DNA from: Candidatus Zipacnadia bacterium
Lineage (GTDB): Bacteria > Armatimonadota > Zipacnadia > Zipacnadales > UBA5352
NCBI GenBank assembly: GCA_029820295.1
Contig: JALGVA010000011.1
Location: forward strand, 1 to 56,722
Length of the DNA stretch: 56,722 bases
Reading direction: 5' to 3'
The first letter of the stretch is position 1, and the number at the start of each line of letters is the position of its first letter. Positions 47,178 through 56,612 of the stretch are shown in pieces. The notes under the pieces were generated by a model, which saw nothing but the letters and a program-made list of their open reading frames with translations, was not told the origin of the DNA and ran no database searches. The position numbers were made by a program, and so were the translations under genes.

Positions 47178-48200
47178 ATGACGATACGTGAGCAGGCCCT
47201 GGTCGCCCTGCGCGGCGAGCAGACCGACCGCGTGCCCTTCACCTGCTACCAGGGGCTGCTCCCCGAGGGCGGCGAGGCGATCGACGGCCTCGGGCTGGTG
47301 GTCAGCGCACGCGTGGCGAGCACGGACACGCCGGGCGTGCGCATCTCCAGCGAACAGATCGGCCCCGGGCGCTCGCGCCAGCTTATGGAGACCCCGTGGG
47401 GGACGCTCACCCGTGAGGTCGCAATCGAGACCGGCTACGGCAGTGCGTGGACCATGCGGCACTGGATCCAGCGGCCCGAGCACTATGCGATCATCGAGCG
47501 CGTGGTGCGCGAGGCGGAGATCGTGCCGACGCCGCAGGGGATCCGCGAGGCGCAGGAGCGCGTGGGCGAGGGGGGCGTCGTGATTGCGTGGACCGCGCGC
47601 ACCCCCCTGCAGCGGTTGTGGATCGAGTACTGCGGGATCGAGCGCCTGTCGTGGGACCTGGTCGACTGCCCCGAGGCGGTCGAGGGCGTGCTCGACGCCA
47701 TGTGGCAGCAATCGCGGCGGCTGATGGAGATTGCGGCCGAGAGCGAGGCGGAGCTGATCTGGCTGCCCGACAACATCACCGGTGAGGTGGCCGGGCCCGG
47801 GTGGTTCGAGCGCTACCTCGCCCCGTACTACCGGGAGATGTGCGAGGTGGTGCTGCCCGCGGGCAAGCTCCCATGCTGCCACATGGATGGGATGCTGCGG
47901 CCGATCCGCGATGACATCGCCGCGACGCCGCTGCCGGTGATCGAGGCCTTCACGCCGCCGCCGGACGGGAACCTGTCGGTCGCCGAGGCCGCCGCCGCGT
48001 GGCCCGCGAAGGCGCTGTGGCTCAACTTCCCGTCATCGGTACATCTGTGCGAGCCCGACGAGATCATGCGCACGACGCGCGAGCTGGTCGAGCAGGCCGG
48101 CGGTCGACCGGGCTTCGCCATCGGCGTGACCGAGAACATCCCCAAAAGCGTCGGCACCCGCTCGCTGGAGGCGATCGCGCGGGCGCTGGCGGAGTGCTGA
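47178..48200 (+). CDS. Uroporphyrinogen decarboxylase-family protein (MtaA-like)
   Basis: A 340-residue protein of the UroD/MtaA superfamily. It begins MTIREQALVALRGEQTDRVPF, the usual opening, with LWIEYCGIERLSWDL in the middle and a Cys/His segment KLPCCHMDGMLRPI near 229-242, as in cobalamin- or zinc-linked methyltransferase relatives. True HemE activity is unlikely because the family signature for porphyrin binding is absent; methyl transfer or another function is more likely. Start ATG 47178 has GGAGG at 47166-47170. A second, truncated member of the family lies at the right edge. Confidence 0.75.
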   Translation: MTIREQALVALRGEQTDRVPFTCYQGLLPEGGEAIDGLGLVVSARVASTDTPGVRISSEQIGPGRSRQLMETPWGTLTREVAIETGYGSAWTMRHWIQRPEHYAIIERVVREAEIVPTPQGIREAQERVGEGGVVIAWTARTPLQRLWIEYCGIERLSWDLVDCPEAVEGVLDAMWQQSRRLMEIAAESEAELIWLPDNITGEVAGPGWFERYLAPYYREMCEVVLPAGKLPCCHMDGMLRPIRDDIAATPLPVIEAFTPPPDGNLSVAEAAAAWPAKALWLNFPSSVHLCEPDEIMRTTRELVEQAGGRPGFAIGVTENIPKSVGTRSLEAIARALAEC

Positions 48201-48219
48201 GACGCGAGGAGATGCCGCG

Positions 48220-49836
48220 ATGATCGAGGGCAGAGAGGTCGTCTCGTCAGTGGGCGCCATCGCCGCGCAGCCCCAGGAGGCGGCGCGCGTGGGCGCGCGC
48301 ATCATGGAGCAGGGCGGGAACGCCTTCGACGCGGCCGCCGCGTCGGCGCTGGCCTCGTGCCTGCTGCAGCCGCAGTCCACGGGCATCACGGGCTACGTGT
48401 TGTGCGCGGTGGTGCGCGACGGCGCGACCGGCGAGATCTGGTCGCTGGACGCCAACTCAGTGGCGCCGGCGGCCGCGCGCGAGGACATGTACGAGATCCT
48501 GCCCGCGTCCGGCGACCCGAAGGACCTGAACTCGCGCGAGTACGGCTGCTCGGTGCGCGATGACGCGAACGTCTTCGGGCCGCTGGCGGTCGGCGTGCCG
48601 GGCATGGGCGCGGGCATCGGCACGCTGTGGGAACGCTGGGGGCGGCTTGAGTGGCCGCAGATCGTCGCGCCCACGCAGCAGCTTCTCGCCGACGGCCCGC
48701 AGTTCGGCGGCACCGCCGGCGCGGTCAGGTCGCTCGAGGACGTCGTCCGGCGCTACCCGGCGACGGCGCGCCAGCTCCTGGTCGATGGGCGGCTGCCCGA
48801 GCCCGGGGACATCATGCGCCGGCCGGGCCTGGACCGGACGCTGGAGCGTATCGCGCAGGCCGGCTGGCGCGACATCTACCGCGGCGACCTCGCCCGCGAA
48901 ATCACGGACTTCGTCCAGGAGGCCGGCGGCATTCTGACCTTTGAGGACATGGCGGCCTACGAGCCGCGCGTGACACCGACGCTGAGCATCACCTACCACG
49001 ATGCGACCGTGCATGGCCCGATCCTCCCCAACGGCACGATGACGTGCCTGCAGATCCTGAACATGCTGGAGTGCTTCGAGCCGGCCGATGACGCCGACGT
49101 GATGTACTGGCACCGGCTGGCGGAGGTGCTCAAGCTCGCCTGGCGCGACCGGCTGCAGTACCTGACCGATCCGGACTTCGCCGACGTGCCGGTCGAGCGG
49201 CTGCTGTCGAAGGACTACGCGGCGGGGCTGGTCGAGCGCACGCGGCAGTTCCCACGCTGGGTCGATGACCTGCCCGCGCGCTTCCCGCCCGGCGTGATGC
49301 ACGGCACGCTGCACCTGTCCGCCGCCGACGGCGAGGGCAACCTGGTGAGCGCGACCATCACCCAGGGCATGGCCTTCGGCGCGTGCTTCGTGGCCGGCGA
49401 GACCGGCCTGATCCTCAGCCACGGCATGTGCCGCTTCGACCCGCGGCCCGGGCGCATGAACTCGGTGGCGCCGGGCAAGCGGCCGCTCAACAACACTGGC
49501 ACGATGCTAATCGAGACGCCCGAGCGCTTCATCGCCACCGGCCTTCCGGGCGGGCGCAAGATCGTCAGCGTCATGGCGCGGGCGGCCCAGCGCTTCATCG
49601 ACGCGGGTGCGAGCCCGCTGGAGGCGGCCGAGGCGCCGCGCATGCACGTCGAGGCCGCCGAACCGGCGCAGGTTACCGAGTCGCTCGGCGACGAGATCCT
49701 CGACGGACTGCGGGAGATGGGGCACGAGATTGAGGCGGTCGCGGGTGTGGCCGGCGCGATGCACTCGGCCGACTTCGACCGCGTCGGCGGCACCGTGCGC
49801 GCGGGCGGTAATCACTGGGCGGCGGGCATCGAGTGA
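48220..49836 (+). CDS. Divergent gamma-glutamyltransferase-family protein
   Basis: A 538-residue Ntn-hydrolase of the gamma-glutamyltranspeptidase family. The large subunit has GGNAFDAAAASALA (about 31-44) and a QSTGITGYVLC segment in place of the usual GIGGG. The autocleavage Thr is probably Thr363 in HGTLHLSAADGEGN. SVAPGKRPLNNTG and GLPGGRKI correspond to the APGKRMLSS and GSPGG regions; the two Ser of the oxyanion/substrate site are replaced by Asn-Asn. No signal peptide is seen, so it would be cytoplasmic. It might act on another amide substrate, as with the oxamate amidohydrolase HpxW; this is inference. Confidence 0.78.
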   Translation: MIEGREVVSSVGAIAAQPQEAARVGARIMEQGGNAFDAAAASALASCLLQPQSTGITGYVLCAVVRDGATGEIWSLDANSVAPAAAREDMYEILPASGDPKDLNSREYGCSVRDDANVFGPLAVGVPGMGAGIGTLWERWGRLEWPQIVAPTQQLLADGPQFGGTAGAVRSLEDVVRRYPATARQLLVDGRLPEPGDIMRRPGLDRTLERIAQAGWRDIYRGDLAREITDFVQEAGGILTFEDMAAYEPRVTPTLSITYHDATVHGPILPNGTMTCLQILNMLECFEPADDADVMYWHRLAEVLKLAWRDRLQYLTDPDFADVPVERLLSKDYAAGLVERTRQFPRWVDDLPARFPPGVMHGTLHLSAADGEGNLVSATITQGMAFGACFVAGETGLILSHGMCRFDPRPGRMNSVAPGKRPLNNTGTMLIETPERFIATGLPGGRKIVSVMARAAQRFIDAGASPLEAAEAPRMHVEAAEPAQVTESLGDEILDGLREMGHEIEAVAGVAGAMHSADFDRVGGTVRAGGNHWAAGIE

Positions 49837-49907
49837 CGAAGGAATCGCGGGCGGAGGCGGCGCAGTACATGTGGAGAGCAAGGAGCTGTCCCCAACGGAG
49901 GCGGCCG

Positions 49908-51185
<1,278 letters not shown>

Positions 51186-51221
51186 GGGGCGGGCCCGACC
51201 GTTCCGGGACGCGAACATGAC

Positions 51222-51247
51222 AGGGGCGCCCGAGCACGGGCGCCCCT
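51222..51247. terminator. Hairpin between convergent genes
   Basis: AGGGGCGCCCG (51222-51232) pairs perfectly with CGGGCGCCCCT (51237-51247) around loop AGCA. It lies between two converging stops and can serve both directions, although flanking T-runs are weak. Confidence 0.6.
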
Positions 51248-51268
51248 CGGAATTCCTGCCGGTGAGGG

Positions 51269-52297
51269 CTACTGCCGCCGCACGCTGTCCGGGTCCATGA
51301 TCGCCTTGCGCAGGCGCGCATAAACGTTGCCGTCGTAGAAGTCGCTGACGAACTTGCCCGGTGGCACCAGCTCGTCGACGCGCGCCAGCTCCTCCTCGGT
51401 CAGCTCGATTTCCAGCGCCTTCATGGTCGAGCGCAGGTGCTCGATGGTGCGCGGGCCGATGATGGCCGCGGTCAGGAACGGGCGCGTGAGCATCCACGCG
51501 TGCGTCCACTCCGCCAGAGAGACACCGCGCGCCTCGGCCAGCGGAATCAGCTCCTCGACCACATCCAGCGCGGCCTGCGTGAAGCGCGTGCTGTCCGGGC
51601 CGTGGCTGGCGAAGCGCCCGCCCTCGTAGGGCTGTTCGCCCCTGCGGTACTTGCCCGACAGCAGCCCGTAGGCCAGCGGCCCCCAGGTGCACAGGCCGAT
51701 GCCCTGGCGCAGGCACATCCACGCCAGCTCGTTCTCGATGCTGCGGTCGAGGATGTGGTAGGGCGGCTGTTCAGCCACGAAGCGCGGCAGCCCGCGCGCC
51801 TGCGACAGCGCGATGCCCTCCATGATGAGCGCCGAGGGCCACTTGCTGGTGCCGACATAGAGCAGCTTCCCCTGCTTGACCAGCACATCGAGTGTCTCCA
51901 GGATCTCATCCATCGGCGTGGTCAGGTCCACGATGTGCAGGTAGAACAGGTCGATGCGGTCGGTCTGCAGGCGCTTGAGGCTGGCCTCGACCGAGCGCGT
52001 CAGGTGGTAGCGACTCGCGCCGTGATCGTTCTGACCCTCGCCCATGTTCGCGACCGCCTTGGTCGCCAGCACGACCTCGTCGCGGCGGCCGTTGGCGGCG
52101 AGGATGCTGCCCAGCACTGTCTCGGAGATGCCACGGCCGTAGACGTTGGCGGTGTCGATGAAGTTGATGCCGCCATCGAGGGCCTCGCCGACGATCTGCC
52201 CCCACGCCTCCTCGTCCTCGGGCGCGCGGATGTTCATGGTTCCGAGGCAGAAGCGCGACACGCGCGTGCCCGTTCGCCCAAGCTGCACGTATTCCAT
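51269..52297 (-). CDS. Aldo/keto reductase
   Basis: A 342-residue NADPH-dependent reductase of the AKR superfamily (Tas/YajO-like). The catalytic tetrad is visible: Asp48, Tyr53 (FIDTANVYG), Lys80 and His121 (LFYLHIVDL). The C-terminal AIIGPRTIEHL segment binds the cofactor. It may act on sugars or xenobiotic carbonyls. A GGAGG Shine-Dalgarno precedes ATG 52297. The 134 bases to the next gene upstream show no clear promoter, so it may be read through from the nrd operon. Confidence 0.88.
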   Translation of the reverse strand: MEYVQLGRTGTRVSRFCLGTMNIRAPEDEEAWGQIVGEALDGGINFIDTANVYGRGISETVLGSILAANGRRDEVVLATKAVANMGEGQNDHGASRYHLTRSVEASLKRLQTDRIDLFYLHIVDLTTPMDEILETLDVLVKQGKLLYVGTSKWPSALIMEGIALSQARGLPRFVAEQPPYHILDRSIENELAWMCLRQGIGLCTWGPLAYGLLSGKYRRGEQPYEGGRFASHGPDSTRFTQAALDVVEELIPLAEARGVSLAEWTHAWMLTRPFLTAAIIGPRTIEHLRSTMKALEIELTEEELARVDELVPPGKFVSDFYDGNVYARLRKAIMDPDSVRRQ

Positions 52298-52431
52298 CAG
52301 GCTCCCTCCTTCGGATGGTCTGGACGCCAGGAGTATTCGCCCCGGTCCTGCCCAGCCCTCCAGGCGCGAGGGGTAGCGGACACGGTATCCCCGGCCCGGC
52401 GGCGTGCAGCTTCAGTTCTCACCGCCGGCAA

Positions 52432-53178
52432 TCAGTCGATGTCGCCGCCGCGCACCTCGAAGCCGGGGATGATCGCCGTCAGCTCGGCGCGCAGATCCTC
52501 GTCCACTCGCGCGGGCAACGCGAGCGACTCGCGCAGCCAGCGCACCGGACAGCCCTCCGGCCGGAACAGCTGCACCACCCACGCGCGCGCCCCCAGGGCC
52601 GACAGCTCGCGGGCGATCGCGCGGAGCTGATCGCGGCTGAGCAGCGCCGGGTGCCAGGTGGTGCGTAGCTCGTGCGCGACGGCTGAGGCCAGGACCAGCC
52701 GCGCCGACTCGCGTGCCGGCATGCCGCTGGCGGGGACCTGGGTGATCGTGGGGTAATCGTCGTAGGGCGCCTTGACGTCGAGGGCGACGAAGTCCACCGC
52801 GCCGGTGTCGAGCGCGCGCTGCAGCGCCGCCGGGTCATGGCCGTTGGTGTGCAGGGCGACCTCGAATCCGAGGTCTGCCGCCTCGCGCAGAGCCTCGGGT
52901 AGTTCCGACTGAAGCGTGGGTTCGCCGCCGCTGAAGATCACCGCGTCGAGGAAGCCCCGGCGCGCACGCAGTCGCTCGAAGATATCCGCCCAGGGCTTCA
53001 TGCCGGGCGCCGTGAGAGGCGCAAGCTCGGCGTTGTGGCAGTAACGGCAGCGCCACGGGCAGCCCTGCAGGAAGACGACCGCCGACAGCCGCCCCGGCCA
53101 GTCGACGGTGGTCAGCGGCTCGAAGCCCCCGACGCGCAGGCGGGCGCGCGCCTCGGGCCTGGCGTGCGGCTCGGCCAT
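52432..53178 (-). CDS. nrdG: Anaerobic ribonucleotide reductase activating protein (radical SAM)
   Basis: A 248-residue radical-SAM enzyme. The iron-sulphur motif is CX3CX2C at Cys40, Cys44 and Cys47 (GCPWRCRYCHN), preceded by TVDWPGRLSAVVFLQGC, typical of the NrdG variant with the TxDxPG opening. IFSGGEPTLQ gives the SAM-binding GGE, and FVALDVKAPYDDY is typical. It installs the glycyl radical on NrdD using SAM. It starts 3 bases after the small glycyl-radical gene and is thus in the same operon as the two NrdD pieces. Confidence 0.88.
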   Translation of the reverse strand: MAEPHARPEARARLRVGGFEPLTTVDWPGRLSAVVFLQGCPWRCRYCHNAELAPLTAPGMKPWADIFERLRARRGFLDAVIFSGGEPTLQSELPEALREAADLGFEVALHTNGHDPAALQRALDTGAVDFVALDVKAPYDDYPTITQVPASGMPARESARLVLASAVAHELRTTWHPALLSRDQLRAIARELSALGARAWVVQLFRPEGCPVRWLRESLALPARVDEDLRAELTAIIPGFEVRGGDID

Positions 53179-53181
53179 GCC

Positions 53182-53394
53182 TCAGATCTCCAGCTTCTTC
53201 TGTCCGGAAGGGCCCTGCCACGACGAGGGGGGTTCGAGGAACGCGCGGCGGTCGGCGTACTCGCTCTGCTTCCCGGCATTCCACATCGACACCGGGCGGT
53301 AGTAGCCCATCACTCGCGTCCACACCTCGCAGCGGGTGCGCTCGGACGGGTCGAGCCGGGTCTCGGCGGTGGTGGTGTCGTTGTCGCGATTCAT
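53182..53394 (-). CDS. Stand-alone glycyl-radical domain of class III ribonucleotide reductase
   Basis: A 70-residue protein. Residues 21-41 contain RCEVWTRVMGYYRPVSMWN, which aligns with the extreme C-terminus of NrdD. Gly30 in RVMGY is the expected glycyl-radical residue, and NAGKQSEYADRRAF fits the rest of that domain. The large NrdD chain directly upstream lacks exactly this part. Its own AGGAG at 53403-53407 lies 8 bases before the ATG. It reads in the same frame as NrdD after one amber codon and 12 further codons, so fission by a single stop, programmed readthrough or a true two-subunit enzyme are all possible. A two-chain enzyme activated by the adjacent NrdG is favoured. Confidence 0.85.
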   Translation of the reverse strand: MNRDNDTTTAETRLDPSERTRCEVWTRVMGYYRPVSMWNAGKQSEYADRRAFLEPPSSWQGPSGQKKLEI

Positions 53395-53402
53395 GACCGC
53401 AT

Positions 53403-53407
53403 CTCCT
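53403..53407 (-). promoter_or_regulatory. Shine-Dalgarno of the small glycyl-radical gene
   Basis: AGGAG on the minus strand, 8 bases before ATG 53394, inside the 36-base gap after the amber stop of the large subunit. It supports independent translation rather than a sequencing-created stop. Confidence 0.75.
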
Positions 53408-53430
53408 GTGGTGGTGTGATTCGTCGCGGG

Positions 53431-55455
53431 CTAGCCGATGGCCTCCCTGGCTGCGTTCTTTCTCGCCAGGGCCTCCGCGTCGCACTTCGGGCAGAACTCG
53501 TGTTCGCCCGGCAGATAGCCGTGCTTCGGGCAGATCGAGAACGTCGGGGTCATGGTCAGGTACGGGATGCGGAAGCGCTCCAGCGTGCGGCGCACCAGGT
53601 TCTTGCAGGCCTCCGCGCTGGAGATGCGCTCGGACATGTACATGTGGAAGACGGTGCCGCCGGTGTAGAGGCGCTGCAGCTCCTCCTGATGCTCGAGCGC
53701 CCGGAATGGGTCGTCGGTCCAGCCCACGGGAAGCTGGCTGGAGTTGGTGTAGTAGGGCGCGTCGTCGGGTCCGGAGTGGATGATGTCCGGATAGCGGCGC
53801 TGGTCCTCGCGCGCGAAGCGGTAGGTGGCGCTCTCGGCGGGTGTGGCCTCCAGGTTGTAGAGGTGACCGGTCTGCTGCTGGAACTCCACCATCTTCGCGC
53901 GTATGTGCTCGAGCAGATCGATGGCGAACTGCCGCCCCCACTCGTCGGTGATGTCGTGCTCGCCGCGGGTGAAGTTGGCGATGCACTCGTGGATGCCGTT
54001 GACGCCGATGGTGCTGAAGTGGTTGCGAAGGGTCCCGAGGTAGCGCTGCGTGTAGGGCAGCAGGTGGTTATCGATGCACCGCTGCACGGTCTTGCGCTTG
54101 AGTTCGAGGCTGTCGCGCGCCAACTCGACCAGCGCGTCGAGGCGCTGGTAGAGAGCCGCACGGTCGCCGGCGGCGAGGTAGCCCAGGCGCGCGCAGTTGA
54201 TGGTCACCACGCCCACCGAGCCGGTCTGTTCGGCGGAGCCGAACAGACCGTTGCCGCGCGCGAGCAGCTCGCTCAGGTCGAGCTGCAGCCGGCAGCACAT
54301 CGAGCGCACCATGTGCGGCTGCAGATCGGAGTTGAGGAAGTTCTGGAAGTAGGGGATGCCGTACTTGGCGGTCATCTCGAACAACAGCGTGGTGTTGGGG
54401 TGCTCCCAGTCGAACTCGCGGGTGATGTTGTAGGTCGGGATGGGGAAGGTGAAGACGCGCCCGCGCCAGTCGCCGGCGATCATGACCTCGAGGAAGGCGC
54501 GGTTGATGAGCGCCATCTCCTCCTCGAGTTCGCCGTAGGTGAAGCCGGCCGGGTCGCCGCCGAGCATGGGCTCCTGCTCGCGCAGGTCCTCGGGGCAGCT
54601 CCAGTCGAGCGTGATATTGGTGAACGGGGTCTGCGTGCCCCAGCGCGAGGGGACGTTGAGGTTGTAGACGAACTCCTGCATGCACTGCTTGATCTCGGCG
54701 TAGGTCATGCGGTCGGCGCGCACGAAGGGCGCGAGGTAGGTGTCGAAGCTGCTGAAGGCCTGCGCTCCGGCCCACTCGTTCTGCAGCGTGCCCAGGAAGT
54801 TGACCATCTGACCGACCGCGCTGGACATGTGCCGGCAGGGCGCGGCCTCGACCTTGCCGGGCACCCCATTGAAGCCCTCGTAGAGCAGGCTGCGCAGCGA
54901 CCAGCCCGCGCAGTAGCCCGAGAGCATGTCGAGGTCGTGAATGTGCAGGTCGCCACGCCGGTGCGCCAGGCCGATCTCGGCCGGGTAGACCTCGCTCAGC
55001 CAGTAGTTCGCCGTGACCTTGCCCGCGACGTTGAGGATGAGCCCCCCCAGCGAGTAGCCCTGGTTGGCGTTGGCGTTGACGCGCCAGTCGGCCTGGCGGA
55101 GGTACTCGTTGATGGAGCCGATGGCGTCGATGAGGACCTTCTGCTCGTCGCGGATGCGCTTGCGCTGCTCGCGGTAGACAATGTAGGCGCGCGCGGTGGC
55201 GAAGTGGTTGCCCTCGATGAGCACCTGCTCGACGATGTCCTGAATCTGCTCGACCGAGGGGCTGTCCGACCAGCGGCGGTGCTGGATGACCTTGAGCACC
55301 TGCGCGGTAAGCCGCTCGGCGGCATCCTCGCCGAACTCCCCGGTCGCCTTGCCGGCCTTCAGGATGGCGCTCTTGATGCGTGCCGGGTCGAACGGGACGC
55401 GCTGCCCGTCACGCTTGATGACCTCCTGACTGGCCAGCCTCGAATCCAGACTCAT
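53431..55455 (-). CDS. nrdD: Anaerobic (class III) ribonucleoside-triphosphate reductase, large chain without glycyl-radical domain
   Basis: A 674-residue chain. An N-terminal ATP-cone (about 11-100, KRDGQRVPFDPARIKSAI) is followed by the ten-stranded barrel with HIHDLDMLSGYCAGWSL, EWAGAQAFSSFDTYLAPF and WGTQTPFTNITLDW. The Zn-site segment near the end has Cys642, Cys655 and Cys658 (CPKHGYLPGEHEFCPKC). It stops at an amber codon 16 residues later, before the RVxGY glycyl-radical motif, which is encoded by the next gene. It reduces ribonucleotides to deoxyribonucleotides without oxygen. ATG 55455 has GGGAGG 12-17 bases upstream. A cobalamin riboswitch precedes it. Confidence 0.9.
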   Translation of the reverse strand: MSLDSRLASQEVIKRDGQRVPFDPARIKSAILKAGKATGEFGEDAAERLTAQVLKVIQHRRWSDSPSVEQIQDIVEQVLIEGNHFATARAYIVYREQRKRIRDEQKVLIDAIGSINEYLRQADWRVNANANQGYSLGGLILNVAGKVTANYWLSEVYPAEIGLAHRRGDLHIHDLDMLSGYCAGWSLRSLLYEGFNGVPGKVEAAPCRHMSSAVGQMVNFLGTLQNEWAGAQAFSSFDTYLAPFVRADRMTYAEIKQCMQEFVYNLNVPSRWGTQTPFTNITLDWSCPEDLREQEPMLGGDPAGFTYGELEEEMALINRAFLEVMIAGDWRGRVFTFPIPTYNITREFDWEHPNTTLLFEMTAKYGIPYFQNFLNSDLQPHMVRSMCCRLQLDLSELLARGNGLFGSAEQTGSVGVVTINCARLGYLAAGDRAALYQRLDALVELARDSLELKRKTVQRCIDNHLLPYTQRYLGTLRNHFSTIGVNGIHECIANFTRGEHDITDEWGRQFAIDLLEHIRAKMVEFQQQTGHLYNLEATPAESATYRFAREDQRRYPDIIHSGPDDAPYYTNSSQLPVGWTDDPFRALEHQEELQRLYTGGTVFHMYMSERISSAEACKNLVRRTLERFRIPYLTMTPTFSICPKHGYLPGEHEFCPKCDAEALARKNAAREAIG

Positions 55456-55699
55456 CGGCGCGCATACCTCCCTGGGCGCCCGCGGCAGCGGGCTGTGACG
55501 GTAGTGCTGTGCAGGCTGCGATAGGTGTGCTCTGATGGCCCTTCATGAGTCGCCGCGCGCGGATGCCCCACGTCCCCGCGCCACGTCCTGTTCCCGGGGT
55601 CAGGTGCAGACCCCTTCGATGCCGGACGTCTACTCCCTCCCTCGGCGGCGGATTCCTCTCGCGCTTCCGCGAGGTGCGCTCCCCGCCCTCCAGGGACTG
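55456..55699 (-). other. nrdD leader between aptamer and start codon, with hairpins
   Basis: Three perfect small hairpins are visible in minus-strand sense: 55658-55673 (CTCGCG/CGCGAG with GAAG loop), 55596-55614 (GGGGTC/GACCCC) and 55478-55493 (GCCCGC/GCGGGC, loop TGCC). The last sits 4 bases before the Shine-Dalgarno core at 55468-55473. One or more may form the riboswitch expression platform. No T-run terminator is obvious. Reading frames through this stretch are not credible genes. Confidence 0.5.
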
Positions 55700-55872
55700 C
55701 GACCGAATCCGGTGTCCTGGCTCCTGGATCATCCTACCGGCCGCGCCTTCCGGGGCGGGTTGATCGTCCGACCCGTGGCCGTGCGGCTTTCGTCCCCGGC
55801 TGCAGTTCCGGGGCGGCGTCGGCTTCTTACCGACTTCCCAGCAGCTTTGTCAAGGTTTCCCCCCGCAAATGC
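55700..55872 (-). promoter_or_regulatory. Cobalamin (B12) riboswitch controlling the class III reductase operon
   Basis: Minus-strand sequence matches the cobalamin aptamer core. GGGAA (55839-55835) is followed by P3 GTCGG/CCGAC (55834-55830 with 55822-55818), then GCCGCCCC and a CCCCGG/CCGGGG stem (55813-55794) around GAACTGCA. Next come GCCAC near 55780, GGAAGGC, GGATGAT, and finally the B12 box GGAGCCAGGACACCGGA (55724-55708), close to the consensus AGCCAGGAGACC. The outermost P1 pairing could not be resolved by eye. It probably represses nrdD when adenosylcobalamin is plentiful. Confidence 0.88.
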
Positions 55873-55878
55873 GCACCA

Positions 55879-55908
55879 CTTATACACCCTGTCTCGGAGC
55901 CGAGTCAA
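55879..55908 (-). promoter_or_regulatory. Sigma70-type promoter of the nrdD operon
   Basis: Minus-strand TTGACT (55908-55903) and TATAAG (55884-55879) with an 18-base spacer, each five of six to consensus. Predicted start near 55872, just at the 5' edge of the riboswitch. The remaining gap 55909-56087 contains only a weak palindrome (55929-55952). Confidence 0.8.
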
Positions 55909-56087
55909 GGCGCGACGTCAAGTCACCCATTCGGGCCGTTGGCGGGCCGAATCCGCGCCCCTGACAGCCCGGAATCGGAGGCTCTCAGGAGAGGCCGACC
56001 GCCTTAGTCGCTCTGTCCCCGCACGGAGGTGTCCCGCGGATATGGCAGGTAATGCCTCGCGCCGCGAAAGGCTGCCGTCCGGGAGAG

Positions 56088-56612
56088 ATGGAGTTGAGCG
56101 ATCGCGAGCGCTTCAGCCGCTGGATGCGTTTCGAGGACGTGGACCGGCCGCCGGTCTGGGAGGTCATCGGCTACTGGCCTGAGGCCCTCGAGCGCTGGCA
56201 GGAGAAGGGCATGCCGCGCGACGTGCACCCGCGGGTGTGGTTCGGCCTCGACTACTACGAGCGCCTGCTCATCGCCACCGAGGTCTGCCCACCCTTCAGG
56301 GCCGAGACGCTGCACGAGGACGATGACCAGATCGTCTACCGCGACGGCGAGGGCGTCATCATGCGCAAGCTCAAGAGTGGGCCGCGCTCGATGCCGCAGT
56401 TCCTGCGCTTTCCGGTGGAGACGCGCGCCGACTGGGAGCGCTTCAAGCGCGAGCGTCTCGGCCCTGACGCGCCCATGCGCTTCCCGCAGAACTGGGACTA
56501 CGTGGTGCGCTGCCTGCCACTGCGCGACTTCCCGGTCGGGGTGCACGCGGGCAGCCTGTTCGGCCGGCCGCGCAACTGGATGGGCATGGAGAACATCAGC
56601 TACGCCCTCTAG
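56088..56612 (+). pseudogene. UroD/MtaA-family gene, truncated by an insertion
   Basis: A 174-residue fragment, half the family length. It opens MELSDRERFSRWMRFEDVDRP, as in many UroD-like proteins of this kind, with KSGPRSMPQFLRFPVETRADWE and GSLFGRPRNWMGMENISYAL, where intact homologues continue (usually Y-D/E...). The TAG at 56610-56612 lies at the junction with sequence of a different character. The C-terminal half, with the catalytic Cys/His region, is therefore missing or lies beyond the element outside the window. Start ATG 56088 has GGGAG only two bases upstream, so ATG is tentative. Confidence 0.7.

Noticed and set aside
53395-53433. Frameshift or sequencing error as the sole cause of the NrdD split
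   Set aside because: The two parts are in the same frame and the small gene has a well-placed Shine-Dalgarno and ATG; a single miscalled base making TAG remains possible, but it would not explain the ribosome-binding site.
55409-55732. Minus-strand 107-residue frame at the riboswitch
   Set aside because: It runs through the B12 box and leader hairpins and overlaps the nrdD start; explained by the structured RNA.
55535-56182. Plus-strand 215-residue frame
   Set aside because: Antisense to the riboswitch and promoter, Arg/Pro-rich, and overlaps the UroD-like fragment in another frame.
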